From Methylophilus sp. 5 (lineage in GTDB: Bacteria > Pseudomonadota > Gammaproteobacteria > Burkholderiales > Methylophilaceae), in assembly GCF_000515275.1 (NCBI RefSeq), contig NZ_KI911560.1, positions 310,001-374,000 on the forward strand: a stretch of 64,000 nt of DNA, written 5' to 3'. Positions 1 to 6,718 of this stretch are shown one piece after another. Position 1 is the stretch's first letter. Every line of letters starts with the position of its first letter. The notes below the pieces were generated by a model. It was not told the origin of the DNA, searched no databases, and was given only the letters and a program-made list of their open reading frames with translations. A program made the translations under genes and the position numbers.

Positions 1-633
1 CGCGCGTTGCGTTTTGCGCTCGCCATCCATGACGATAATCTCTTGTTGCAGCTCGGCAATGCGGTCGCGAATCTTGCGTCTATCCAGCTCGGTATGCGAC
101 TCCCCTGCGCCGCGACCACCCGCGCCACTGCGCTGACGCCCTTGTGGGCCAGCCAGCTTCGCCGCCTCACGCAACCGTGGCGCCATGTAACCCAAACGCG
201 CGATCTCAACCTGCGCACGCGCGGCACGTGAGCGGGCATTGCGGTGAAAAATCTCCAAAATGACCATAGTGCGGTCCATCACCTCACAGCCAACTTCCAA
301 CTCCAAATTACGCGCCTGCGACGGTGAAATTTCGTGGTCAACCAGCACCGCCTCAATAGGATGCACGGTGTGATTGAATGTCTGCGACTCGCTCTCCTCG
401 GTCACACTGCGCACATACTCACGAATCTCTTCGCGCTTACCCACCCCAAGATAGCCAGTAATATCAAAGCCCTGACGCTTTTGCACAAAGGTGTGCACGA
501 CCTTGTAGCCCAGCGTTTTAGCCAGTTCGCGCAGCTCGTTCAGCGAGGCTTCAAACTCCATATCGCTCACATTTGGCAGTTGAACGGCAGCAACAACGGC
601 ATGCATAACGGGCTCTTTTACTTCACTTTGCAT
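1..633 (-). CDS. hflX: GTPase HflX, N-terminal part (cut by window edge)
   Basis: Reading the minus strand from the ATG at 633 gives 211 open codons running off the left edge. The translation has the HflX N-terminal domain (IEAVLVDHEISPSQARNLE) and, at about residues 173-190, the glycine-rich GRGAGESHTELDRR segment that precedes the G domain in HflX (RGPGETQLETDRR in E. coli). HflX is a ribosome-associated GTPase that splits stalled or hibernating 70S ribosomes. The G1-G5 GTPase motifs lie outside the window. A second in-frame ATG at 606 is an alternative start, since no strong ribosome binding site precedes 633. In many proteobacteria hfq lies just upstream of hflX; here that side holds a toxin-antitoxin and insertion-sequence strip instead. 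Confidence 0.9.
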   Translation of the reverse strand, partial: MQSEVKEPVMHAVVAAVQLPNVSDMEFEASLNELRELAKTLGYKVVHTFVQKRQGFDITGYLGVGKREEIREYVRSVTEESESQTFNHTVHPIEAVLVDHEISPSQARNLELEVGCEVMDRTMVILEIFHRNARSRAARAQVEIARLGYMAPRLREAAKLAGPQGRQRSGAGGRGAGESHTELDRRKIRDRIAELQQEIIVMDGERKTQRA

Positions 634-782
634 TAGGGGATAAGGTCTTTATGAGTGTGTGAGGGCAGATAGTACCTGCAAATGCGAGAAGTACCACCAT
701 GTGCGGTGAGATAAAGTGTTAATGAATGAGGTCGGTATGAGCGAGAGACGTAACGCCAATGGGACTTACGCAGAACGCGTAG

Positions 783-805
783 GGCGGACTCGTTTACAGT
801 CCGCC
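783..805. repeat. Inverted repeat GGCGGACT-N7-AGTCCGCC
   Basis: Perfect 8-bp arms around a 7-nt spacer, in the non-coding stretch between hflX and the AbrB-type gene. No T run follows on either strand, so it is not an obvious intrinsic terminator; it resembles a REP-type intergenic palindrome. Apart from this I see nothing convincing in 634-843. Confidence 0.5.
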
Positions 806-843
806 GTATGTCCAATGCTTACGTGGGCTAAATCTGAGAACAA

Positions 844-1101
844 TTACTTTTGATTGTCGGCGAGTTTGGCGCAATGCAGATTAGCTTCTACTCGGTCAAA
901 ACGAAAGCTTTCTGGCAATCGCCCGCGAAATACGCGCAAGCGCATAAGCAGTTCTTTCGCATGCTCTTGTTTAATGTCGTCAGAACTACGCTCACCTGCT
1001 ACACACAAGCTAATGTCGTCGCCCTCTTTAATCTCAAAAGCTTGTACAAAATTGTGAGGCAGTTTGACAGCTAATGAATTACCCCATTTTTGCACACGCA
1101 T
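844..1101 (-). CDS. AbrB/MazE-type antitoxin (VapB-like), no partner toxin
   Basis: An 85-residue protein starting MRVQKWGNSLAVKLP, the swapped-hairpin AbrB/MazE DNA-binding signature, with a C-terminal tail (RLRVFRGRLPESFRFDRVEAN) typical of antitoxins paired with PIN-domain VapC ribonucleases. Such antitoxins neutralise the toxin and autorepress the operon. I chose the ATG at 1101 over the one at 1128 because GAGG lies 8-11 nt upstream and because the family begins at MRVQKWGNS. The toxin gene would normally overlap or follow the stop at 844, but no PIN-domain frame is present between 844 and hflX, so this looks like an orphan or relic antitoxin. Confidence 0.75.
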   Translation of the reverse strand: MRVQKWGNSLAVKLPHNFVQAFEIKEGDDISLCVAGERSSDDIKQEHAKELLMRLRVFRGRLPESFRFDRVEANLHCAKLADNQK

Positions 1102-1181
1102 AAAACTAACCTCGCTTATTGATGACATGTACTAAGTGTGGAGCGAAACGGAATGCCACAGGCAAGTAACTCACATAGACT

Positions 1182-1406
1182 TTAGACAGACTTCTCAAGA
1201 CGCTCTGCAAGCCACACTTTAATAATTGATTGCCTGGTCACACCCAACCGCACGGCTTCCCGGTCAAGAGACTCAATCATCCATGTAGGGAAATCGACAT
1301 TCACCCGTTTTTGCGCTTGCATAGTGCGTGTTGCTTTTGACAAATCCAACGCAGCAGTGATATCAACACCTTCATCAAACTGCTGTTCAAAATCTTTAGC
1401 TTTCAT
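1182..1406 (-). CDS. brnA: BrnA-type antitoxin (ribbon-helix-helix)
   Basis: A 74-residue protein whose C-terminal half (KRVNVDFPTWMIESLDREA, then RQSIIKVWLAERL) is the CopG/Arc-like ribbon-helix-helix fold of BrnA antitoxins. BrnA binds and inhibits the BrnT RNase and represses the operon as a complex. The start is well supported: AGGAGG lies just upstream of the ATG at 1406, inside the end of the toxin frame. It overlaps the upstream brnT by 11 nt, so the two are translationally coupled. The toxin-first order is usual for brnTA. Confidence 0.85.
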   Translation of the reverse strand: MKAKDFEQQFDEGVDITAALDLSKATRTMQAQKRVNVDFPTWMIESLDREAVRLGVTRQSIIKVWLAERLEKSV

Positions 1407-1659
1407 AGAGTGCCACCTCCTCGGTACGTGAGCGACGAACAGAAATCAGCCGAACATTTGAACCTCTATAGGTAATCACGGCAGACCAATGCTTGCCATT
1501 AATCAGCCCGATCATCAGGTATCGCGGTTCATCTTCAGTTTTTGCAGGGATTTCCAGTAATCGGGAATCGTCCCACAACGCCTGAGCATCAATAAGATTA
1601 ATGCCATGCTTCTGAAGGTTGGCCTGACTTTTTGTTTCGTCAAACTCAAAAGTGATCAT
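1396..1659 (-). CDS. brnT: BrnT-type ribonuclease toxin
   Basis: An 87-residue protein matching BrnT over its length: FEFDETKSQANLQKHGI at the N-terminus, a central ..EIP...DEPRYLMIGLINGKHWSAV strand region, and C-terminal VRLISVRRSRTEEVALYE carrying the basic/tyrosine positions of this RelE-fold RNase. BrnT cleaves RNA and arrests growth when not bound by BrnA. The ATG at 1659 directly abuts a 17-bp inverted repeat, with no Shine-Dalgarno sequence between, so the message is probably leaderless or very short-leadered. Nothing in the frame suggests inactivation. Confidence 0.85.
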   Translation of the reverse strand: MITFEFDETKSQANLQKHGINLIDAQALWDDSRLLEIPAKTEDEPRYLMIGLINGKHWSAVITYRGSNVRLISVRRSRTEEVALYES

Positions 1660-1676
1660 GGTATAAAAAATATACC
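1660..1676. promoter_or_regulatory. Probable brnTA operator
   Basis: GGTATA-N5-TATACC, a perfect inverted repeat in AT-rich DNA touching the brnT start codon. A -35-like TTGCAT lies further upstream on the minus strand. Position and symmetry fit autorepression by the BrnT-BrnA complex through the ribbon-helix-helix domain. The symmetry is observed; the function is inferred. Confidence 0.6.
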
Positions 1677-1736
1677 TTTATTAATTAAAATGCAAGCACC
1701 TAAAGGTGGTATGTACTTGAGGACGTTAGTCACATT

Positions 1737-1756
1737 GTGGGCAACTAGTTGCCCAC
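1737..1756. repeat. Perfect 20-bp palindrome at the IS110 insertion site
   Basis: GTGGGCAAC-TA-GTTGCCCAC is a perfect palindrome. Its right edge overlaps the left target half-site of the adjacent IS110 element, whose CT core begins at 1758. It probably belongs to the pre-insertion target rather than the element. Confidence 0.6.
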
Positions 1757-1773
1757 CCTTGTATTATCCCCCT

Positions 1774-1965
1774 ATCCTGATTTAGGATGATTGAGAGGCA
1801 TCTCAATCGAAGGCTAAGATGACGAGCCCACCCTTGGGATAAGCATGCTATATGTAAGCCCGCAACGTAGATTGTCACTTAGCCTTCAATTTCCATCCTT
1901 TAAAATCGAACGGTATCTTGGGCGCAACTATTTTCTGTTGTAGCCCGCATTCACAAGGTTGATTC
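1774..1965 (+). ncRNA. IS110 bridge RNA (target- and donor-binding loops)
   Basis: Three structured parts precede the recombinase start. First comes a 5' stem-loop, GATTGAGA-GGCA-TCTCAATC (1789-1808), itself preceded by a small repeat ATCCT/AGGAT (1774-1788). Second is a target-binding loop closed by GAAGGCTAAG (1809-1818) with CTTAGCCTTC (1878-1887), extended by TGAC/GTCA (1820-1823, 1874-1877). Third is a donor-binding loop with an inner hairpin GGGC..CAAC/GTTG..GCCC (1920-1946) and a base pairing AATC/GATT (1904-1907, 1961-1964). Guides: left target 1826-1834, right target around 1862-1870 (GTAG pairs with CTAC at the right junction), left donor 1909-1918, right donor 1953-1957 (ACAAG pairs with CTTGT at 1758-1762). 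In IS621 such an RNA programs which sites are recombined. Exact ends are approximate. Confidence 0.8.
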
Positions 1966-1966
1966 T

Positions 1967-2965
1967 ATGGAAAACACTCAGTTAATCACTACACAACCTA
2001 CGATATTGGGGCTCGACATCGCTAAAGATAAAGTGGATTGCGCATTGTTGAGGCTTGGTAAAGTCAAATCTAAAGTGATTCAAAACTCACCTCAAGGCTT
2101 CGTAGAGTTAGCTGCCTGGCTTGAGCGCCACGACGTTCATCTCATTCATGCTTGTTGTGAAGCCACAGGCGTCTATTGGGAGGCCGTTGCATTGTTTCTG
2201 TTTGAGGCAGGCCATCACGTCAGCGTCGTCAATCCAGCGCAAATTCATGCCTTTGGGCAAAGTCGCTTGCAACGTAACAAAACAGATGGCATTGACGCTG
2301 CCCTGATCGCAGCGTTTTGTGACACATCGTACCCGCCTTTATGGCAACCTCCGCCCTTCGAAGAGCGGACGCTACAAGCCATGATTCGTGACTTGCAAAC
2401 CTTACAGGATATGCAACGCGCAGAATCCAATCGCTTGCTAGTGGCGCATGCTTCGGTTAAACCTCGCATACAGCGGCATCTGGATTGGCTGGCGGCTGAA
2501 ATCGCTCGACTGGAACAGGATATTGACCAGCATATCGATCAGTATCCTGAATTAAAGAGTAGGCGCGCTTTGTTAACGTCTGTTCCAGGTATTGGCAAGC
2601 GATTATCTAGCTGGTTCTTGGTGATGCTCGGTAATGGACAGCGATTCAATACGTCAAAACAGGCCGTTGCGTTTACTGGCTTATCGCCAAGATTATGGCA
2701 GTCAGGCAGTTCTGTGCGCGGTAAAACACGTATCTCGAAAGTGGGAAGTGGCAGTCTTAGACGTTTGCTTTACATGCCAGCCGTTAGTGCCTATGCGAAG
2801 TTGGATATCTACCAACCTTTTATACAAAGACTCAAATTGGCCGGAAAACCGCCAAAAGTCATTATCGTGGCCATCATGCGCAAGCTCGTCGCAATCGCTC
2901 AAGCTGTGCTCAAAGCAAACAAGCCTTTCGATAAAAATATCTATCAAAAAGCTTGTCTTTTATAA
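1967..2965 (+). CDS. IS110-family recombinase (DEDD transposase)
   Basis: A 332-residue protein with the two IS110 domains. The N-terminal RuvC-like DEDD domain shows LGLDIAKDKVD (first Asp), CCEATGVYWE (Glu) and NKTDGIDAALIAAF (two Asp). The C-terminal Tnp_20 domain shows SVPGIGKRLSSW, then AFTGLSPRLWQSG..VRGKTRISKVG..LRRLLYMPA, with the conserved serine region. A predicted helical stretch (residues ~150-195) lies between them. These enzymes act with the bridge RNA to recombine a circular form into a guided target. The frame is intact and of usual length, so the element may be active. The start at 1967 immediately follows the bridge RNA. Confidence 0.93.
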   Translation: MENTQLITTQPTILGLDIAKDKVDCALLRLGKVKSKVIQNSPQGFVELAAWLERHDVHLIHACCEATGVYWEAVALFLFEAGHHVSVVNPAQIHAFGQSRLQRNKTDGIDAALIAAFCDTSYPPLWQPPPFEERTLQAMIRDLQTLQDMQRAESNRLLVAHASVKPRIQRHLDWLAAEIARLEQDIDQHIDQYPELKSRRALLTSVPGIGKRLSSWFLVMLGNGQRFNTSKQAVAFTGLSPRLWQSGSSVRGKTRISKVGSGSLRRLLYMPAVSAYAKLDIYQPFIQRLKLAGKPPKVIIVAIMRKLVAIAQAVLKANKPFDKNIYQKACLL

Positions 2966-3068
2966 CGGTATCTACTTGGCTCTGACCCCAAACGTCTTTG
3001 ATTTTTGCTCTGTACCCAATTATGATTAGTCAAGATTTGAATATCTTTATGGAACCTACCGAATAATC

Positions 3069-3794
3069 ATGTATACATCCTCTCCTGAATTGAACCTGCT
3101 AATTGGTACATTGGGCGCTGCGCTAATTGCGGCTATGTTTTCATTTTTTAATTTGATATCGACAAAAGAATCAAAAGTATCCGACTTTAGACAGAAGTGG
3201 ATTGATGAACTTCGCAATGACATTACAAGTTATGTTCGACAAATGGAACTAGTGCAGACTCTGTCTAGAGAGGGTATTGTGTTGGCAGCGAAAGGCTCAA
3301 AATTATCTTCCGAGGAAAGAGTCGAACTTGATAGATTAAAAGAGCAATGTACTGCCCATCTAACTAAAGCAAAAACTTCACATACGCTGATTCAGTTGAG
3401 AATCAATAAAAAGGAAAAAGCGAAAAAAGCGAAAAATATCAATGAAGACTTTCTAAGAGCTTTAAAAGAGACCTACATTGAATCTAGTAAAGTCGATGTG
3501 CATAAATACAATGCAGATTTAGACAATGTTGTCTCCACAGCTGCGGAACTTCTAAAAATGGAGTGGGTACGCGTGAAAAAGGGAGAGTTTGCATATAGAT
3601 GCTCGTTCCTTTTTGCAGTTGCCGCAATTATTATTGGAATCAGTGTACTGATTGGAATCGCTAAAACTGTTTATTACAAAGACCCTAGTCTGGATACACC
3701 TAAGATCTCTAGTTCATCTGAACTTATCAATGAAAAAGTTTTCCTCTATCGCGACTTTAGTGAAACCATAGAAACAAGCTTTTTAATGACATGA
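3069..3794 (+). CDS. Uncharacterised membrane protein with coiled coil
   Basis: I do not recognise a characterised family. The 241-residue product has an N-terminal hydrophobic segment (about residues 8-29), then SKVSDFRQKWIDELRNDI, a motif seen in small uncharacterised membrane proteins. A long charged, Lys/Glu-rich helical region follows (about 60-165, likely coiled coil) and then a second membrane segment (about 178-202). The predicted topology puts the coiled coil on one face of the inner membrane. It is AT-rich compared with the chromosome on either side and stands alone between two insertion sequences, which suggests recent acquisition. A defence-type or mobile-cargo role is possible, but nothing in the sequence proves it. 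Confidence 0.6.
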   Translation: MYTSSPELNLLIGTLGAALIAAMFSFFNLISTKESKVSDFRQKWIDELRNDITSYVRQMELVQTLSREGIVLAAKGSKLSSEERVELDRLKEQCTAHLTKAKTSHTLIQLRINKKEKAKKAKNINEDFLRALKETYIESSKVDVHKYNADLDNVVSTAAELLKMEWVRVKKGEFAYRCSFLFAVAAIIIGISVLIGIAKTVYYKDPSLDTPKISSSSELINEKVFLYRDFSETIETSFLMT

Positions 3795-3939
3795 ATATAT
3801 AACCATGAATCGCCATATAAAGAGATCAATTATGCGAGGATTGAAATCCTAGATAAATAAGAACTGTATAGAAGAACCTGTAGGGTCAGACTCCATGAGT
3901 TTGATAGTTTACAAGAGGTTGGGGAGCATAGTAAAAACA

Positions 3940-3947
3940 GATTTAGA
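3940..3947. repeat. IS256 target-site duplication, left copy
   Basis: GATTTAGA directly before the left inverted repeat; the identical octamer follows the right inverted repeat at 5278-5285. An 8-bp duplication is normal for IS256-family transposition, and perfect identity implies a fairly recent insertion with no later rearrangement. Confidence 0.9.
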
Positions 3948-5277
3948 GAGGGTGTCCTGAATTTTGTGTAAACGGCGGTTGATTACTGACTAGGCATTCT
4001 GTCCTCGAACTGTATGGTAAACCTGTTTAGCGCAGGTTTCCAATCCCTCAGTGGCATAGACCACTTTTTGCTAGCGTTTTGTAATGCTAGGTAGAACAAT
4101 TTAATCAACGACTCATCATTCGGAAACGAACCACGATTCTTGGTGACTTTACGCAGACTCATGTTCACAGACTCAATGGCGTTGGTGGTGTAAATCACGC
4201 GCCTGATTTCAGGCGGATAGTCAAAGAACGGAATGATGCGCTGCCAGTTGCTGCGCCAGGATTTGGCAATTAAGGGGTAAGCCTCACTCCACTGATGCTC
4301 AAAGTCCATCAGCGCCCTTTCAGCCTCAGCCAGTGTGGCAGCGCTGTAAATCGTCTTCAGGTCAGCTGCAACCGCTTTGCGCTTGTTCCAGCCCACATAG
4401 TTCAGGCTGTTGCGCACCATGTGGACAATGCAAAGCTGCACCGTGGCTTGCGGATAGACTGTCTCGATCGCTTCAGGGAAACCTTTTAAGCCATCCACGC
4501 AGGCAATGAAGATGTCTTGTACGCCACGGTTCTTGAGTTCAGTCACGACCGCCAGCCAGAACTTGGCGCCTTCAGTCTGCGCAATCCATAAGCCCATCAC
4601 TTCCTTGTGACCGTCCATGTTGACGCCTATGGCGAGATACACCGCCTTGGCACGCACACTACCAGTATCTCTGACTTTGACATGGATGCAGTCCAGATAG
4701 ACAATAGGGTAAATGCTGTCGAGAGGGCGAGATTGCCACAGCTTAACCTCATCAATCACTGCATCAGTGACATTGGAAATCAGCGTCGGTGAAATCTCTG
4801 TGCCGTACATCTCTGACAAGTGCTGTTGAATCTCACGTACTGTCATGCCTCTGGCGTATAGCGAGATAATCTTCTCATCAAAGCCCGACCAGCGGGTTTG
4901 ATGCTTGGGGATCAGTTGTGGCTCGAAGCTGCCTGCGCGGTCACGGGGGATTTCAATCGGCAGCTCACCAAAGTCTCCTTTGAGGGTCTTGCTGCTTTTA
5001 CCGTTGCGGGTGTTGCCAGTGGCATTCTTCACTGGCGCATGTTTATCGTGGCCAAGGTGTTCGGCCATCTCTGCTTCAAGGGCACGTTCAACCAGTGCTT
5101 TGGTTAACTGCTTGAGCAGGCCATTCTCACCAATTAAATCTTCGGGCTTTTTATAGTTCGCCAACAATCCATCAATCAGATCGTTGGGTAGGGGTTTTGA
5201 TACGGTCATTTCTACTCCAAAAGTACGTGCGCAGTTTCCTGCAAAATGACCGTTTACACAAAATTATTTATACCCTC
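3948..5277 (-). mobile_element. IS256-family insertion sequence, complete
   Basis: A 1330-bp element bounded by imperfect 28-bp terminal inverted repeats (3948-3975 and 5250-5277). Both start GAGGGT and share the inner block AATTTTGTGTAAACGG; 23 of 28 positions agree. It carries one transposase gene on the minus strand and is flanked by a perfect GATTTAGA duplication. It sits in non-coding DNA after the orphan membrane gene and does not visibly break a reading frame. Confidence 0.93.
3983..5209 (-). CDS. IS256-family transposase (mutator type)
   Basis: A 408-residue protein of the mutator-type DDE family. Visible marks are ALVERALEAEMAEHLGH near the N-terminus, the GNTRNGKSSKTLKGDFGELPIEIPRDR block, the first catalytic Asp in YPIVYLDCIHVKVRD, the second in FIACVDGLKGFPEAI, the C-x2-H motif in VQLCIVHMVRNSL, and the catalytic Glu in YTTNAIESVNMSLRK. 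Length and start are normal for the family. It lies between intact inverted repeats and should be able to move its element. Confidence 0.95.
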   Translation of the reverse strand: MTVSKPLPNDLIDGLLANYKKPEDLIGENGLLKQLTKALVERALEAEMAEHLGHDKHAPVKNATGNTRNGKSSKTLKGDFGELPIEIPRDRAGSFEPQLIPKHQTRWSGFDEKIISLYARGMTVREIQQHLSEMYGTEISPTLISNVTDAVIDEVKLWQSRPLDSIYPIVYLDCIHVKVRDTGSVRAKAVYLAIGVNMDGHKEVMGLWIAQTEGAKFWLAVVTELKNRGVQDIFIACVDGLKGFPEAIETVYPQATVQLCIVHMVRNSLNYVGWNKRKAVAADLKTIYSAATLAEAERALMDFEHQWSEAYPLIAKSWRSNWQRIIPFFDYPPEIRRVIYTTNAIESVNMSLRKVTKNRGSFPNDESLIKLFYLALQNASKKWSMPLRDWKPALNRFTIQFEDRMPSQ

Positions 5278-5285
5278 GATTTAGA
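5278..5285. repeat. IS256 target-site duplication, right copy
   Basis: GATTTAGA, identical to 3940-3947, immediately outside the right terminal inverted repeat. Confidence 0.9.
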
Positions 5286-5335
5286 CCATCCCAAGAGATA
5301 AGCATCAACCCGTCAATCACACCTTTTATGAAAAC

Positions 5336-6718
5336 TTAGCTCCCACCCAACGCCTTATACAGCCCCACCTGATTCTGCAATGCCTGCTGCTGTATCTGCA
5401 CCAGTTGCGACTGCGCATCCAGCACACTGCGCTGTGCATCTAACAACTCTAAATACGTGACCAAACCTTGATCTAACTTACGTTGCACCAGTTGCAAACG
5501 GCTGCTTTCCAGTTCACGCAAGCGATTTCTGGCGGCGGTTTCTTCGCTAATCACCGTACGCGTGCTCAACACATCCATCACATCCTTAAACGCAGTTTGT
5601 ATAGTTTTTTCGTAATTCACCACCTCAATACGCTGGCGGGTTTGGGCCAGGTTGAGGTTGGCTTTGTTGCGGCCGTAGTTAAAAATCGGGATCACCAGTT
5701 GTGGGCTAAATGCCCAGTAGTTGCTGCCGGTGTCTGAAAACAGTTTGGAGAAGTCTGAATTCACCAAACCGACATTGGTGGTAAGTTGCAAGCGCGGGTA
5801 AAACGCGGCTCTGGCGGCACCAATATTGGCATTGGCGGCTTTGAGTTGATGCTCTGCAGCACGGATATCGGCGCGTCTGGTCAGCAAGCTGGAAGGTAAG
5901 CCTGGTGTGACGTCGGCTAGCTTTAAGTCCTCTAAAGGCTTGATGACTAATGGTGTGCGTTGTGATGATTCACCTAGCAGTAAGTACAAGGCGTTTTGTG
6001 TGGTGGCTAACTGGCGCTGCCATTGCGCTTGCTGTGCTTGCACTTGCTCGACCTGAATCTGGGCGGCTTTCACATCTAGTATCTGATCCAGCCCGGCGTC
6101 AAAGCGGCGTTGCGTGCGCTGCAATGATTGCTGCCTGTCAGCCAGGGTTTGCTGCGTGACTTTAAGCTGCGCGTGAACAGCGAGCAGGTTGACATACTGG
6201 GTCGCAATCTCGCTCACCAGTGTGGCCTGGATGGCCTGCCGGTTTTCGGTGACGGCGAGGTATTGTTCCAGCGCGGCTTGCGTCAAACTTTTAACGCGGC
6301 CAAACACGTCCACTTCATAATCAGAAATGCCTACCCCGGCCTTGTACAACTCGGCCTCAAACGCCTGGCTAGAGCTAAACACCGTTCTGTTACGGTCGTA
6401 ATTCAGGTTGCCTTGTATGGTGGGCAGACGGTCGGCCTTCTGGATGCCATAAGTCGCCTTGGCTTCGTCCATGCGTAGCACCGCGGTTTTGAGGTCACGG
6501 TTATGCTCTAAACCGACTTGTATCAATTTCTGCAAGTCTGCATCGGCAAAATAGCTTTGCCAGGTAAGTGGCGGTGCTTCGGTGACAGTCTCATTTGCTG
6601 GCTGGCCTGGGTAAGCCTCGGGCACTGGCGCGGCTGGCCGGAAATACTCAGGCACCAGCGAGCAGCTGCTCATAGCAAAGGCCAAAACAATCATGGCTGA
6701 AATACGGCTAAACTTCAT
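5336..6718 (-). CDS. RND efflux outer membrane channel lipoprotein (OprM/NodT family)
   Basis: A 460-residue OprM/TolC-type channel, third gene of an adaptor-pump-channel operon. The N-terminus is a lipoprotein signal with cleavage before Cys in AMSSC, followed by SLVPEYFRPAAPVP, typical of NodT proteins. Two outer-membrane-efflux repeats follow, containing DYEVDVFGRVKSLTQAA and the RADIRAAEHQLKAANANIGAARAAFYP block. The trimer forms the outer-membrane barrel and periplasmic tunnel through which the pump expels substrates. Its start overlaps the pump stop by 11 nt, so translation is coupled. The substrate is not evident, probably lipophilic drugs or solvents given the AcrR-like regulator. Confidence 0.92.
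   Translation of the reverse strand: MKFSRISAMIVLAFAMSSCSLVPEYFRPAAPVPEAYPGQPANETVTEAPPLTWQSYFADADLQKLIQVGLEHNRDLKTAVLRMDEAKATYGIQKADRLPTIQGNLNYDRNRTVFSSSQAFEAELYKAGVGISDYEVDVFGRVKSLTQAALEQYLAVTENRQAIQATLVSEIATQYVNLLAVHAQLKVTQQTLADRQQSLQRTQRRFDAGLDQILDVKAAQIQVEQVQAQQAQWQRQLATTQNALYLLLGESSQRTPLVIKPLEDLKLADVTPGLPSSLLTRRADIRAAEHQLKAANANIGAARAAFYPRLQLTTNVGLVNSDFSKLFSDTGSNYWAFSPQLVIPIFNYGRNKANLNLAQTRQRIEVVNYEKTIQTAFKDVMDVLSTRTVISEETAARNRLRELESSRLQLVQRKLDQGLVTYLELLDAQRSVLDAQSQLVQIQQQALQNQVGLYKALGGS

Larger units (their letters stand above)
1758..2973 (+). mobile_element. IS110-family insertion sequence with flanking CT cores
   Basis: The element comprises a ~207-bp non-coding left end, one recombinase gene and a very short right end. 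Boundaries follow from guide matches in the bridge RNA. The left flank plus core GCCCACC-CT (1751-1759) recurs inside the RNA at 1826-1834. The right end plus core AACGGTAT-CT (2964-2973) recurs at 1909-1918. This places CT cores at 1758-1759 and 2972-2973, and the unoccupied site would read GCCCACC-CT-ACTTGG. No terminal inverted repeats and no duplication longer than the 2-nt core are expected or seen. The layout (long left end, tiny right end) is that of the IS110 group, as in IS621, rather than the IS1111 group. Confidence 0.85.

Noticed and set aside
633..815. Minus-strand frame of 60 codons beside hflX
   Set aside because: No ribosome binding site, composition like non-coding DNA, contains the inverted repeat at 783-805, and ends on the hflX start; no family resemblance.
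3881..3900. GTAGGGTCAGACTCC near 3882 and GGCTCTGACCCC near 2978 as terminal repeats of one element
   Set aside because: The two do not bound the identified IS110 or IS256 ends; they resemble a common intergenic motif and give no consistent duplication.
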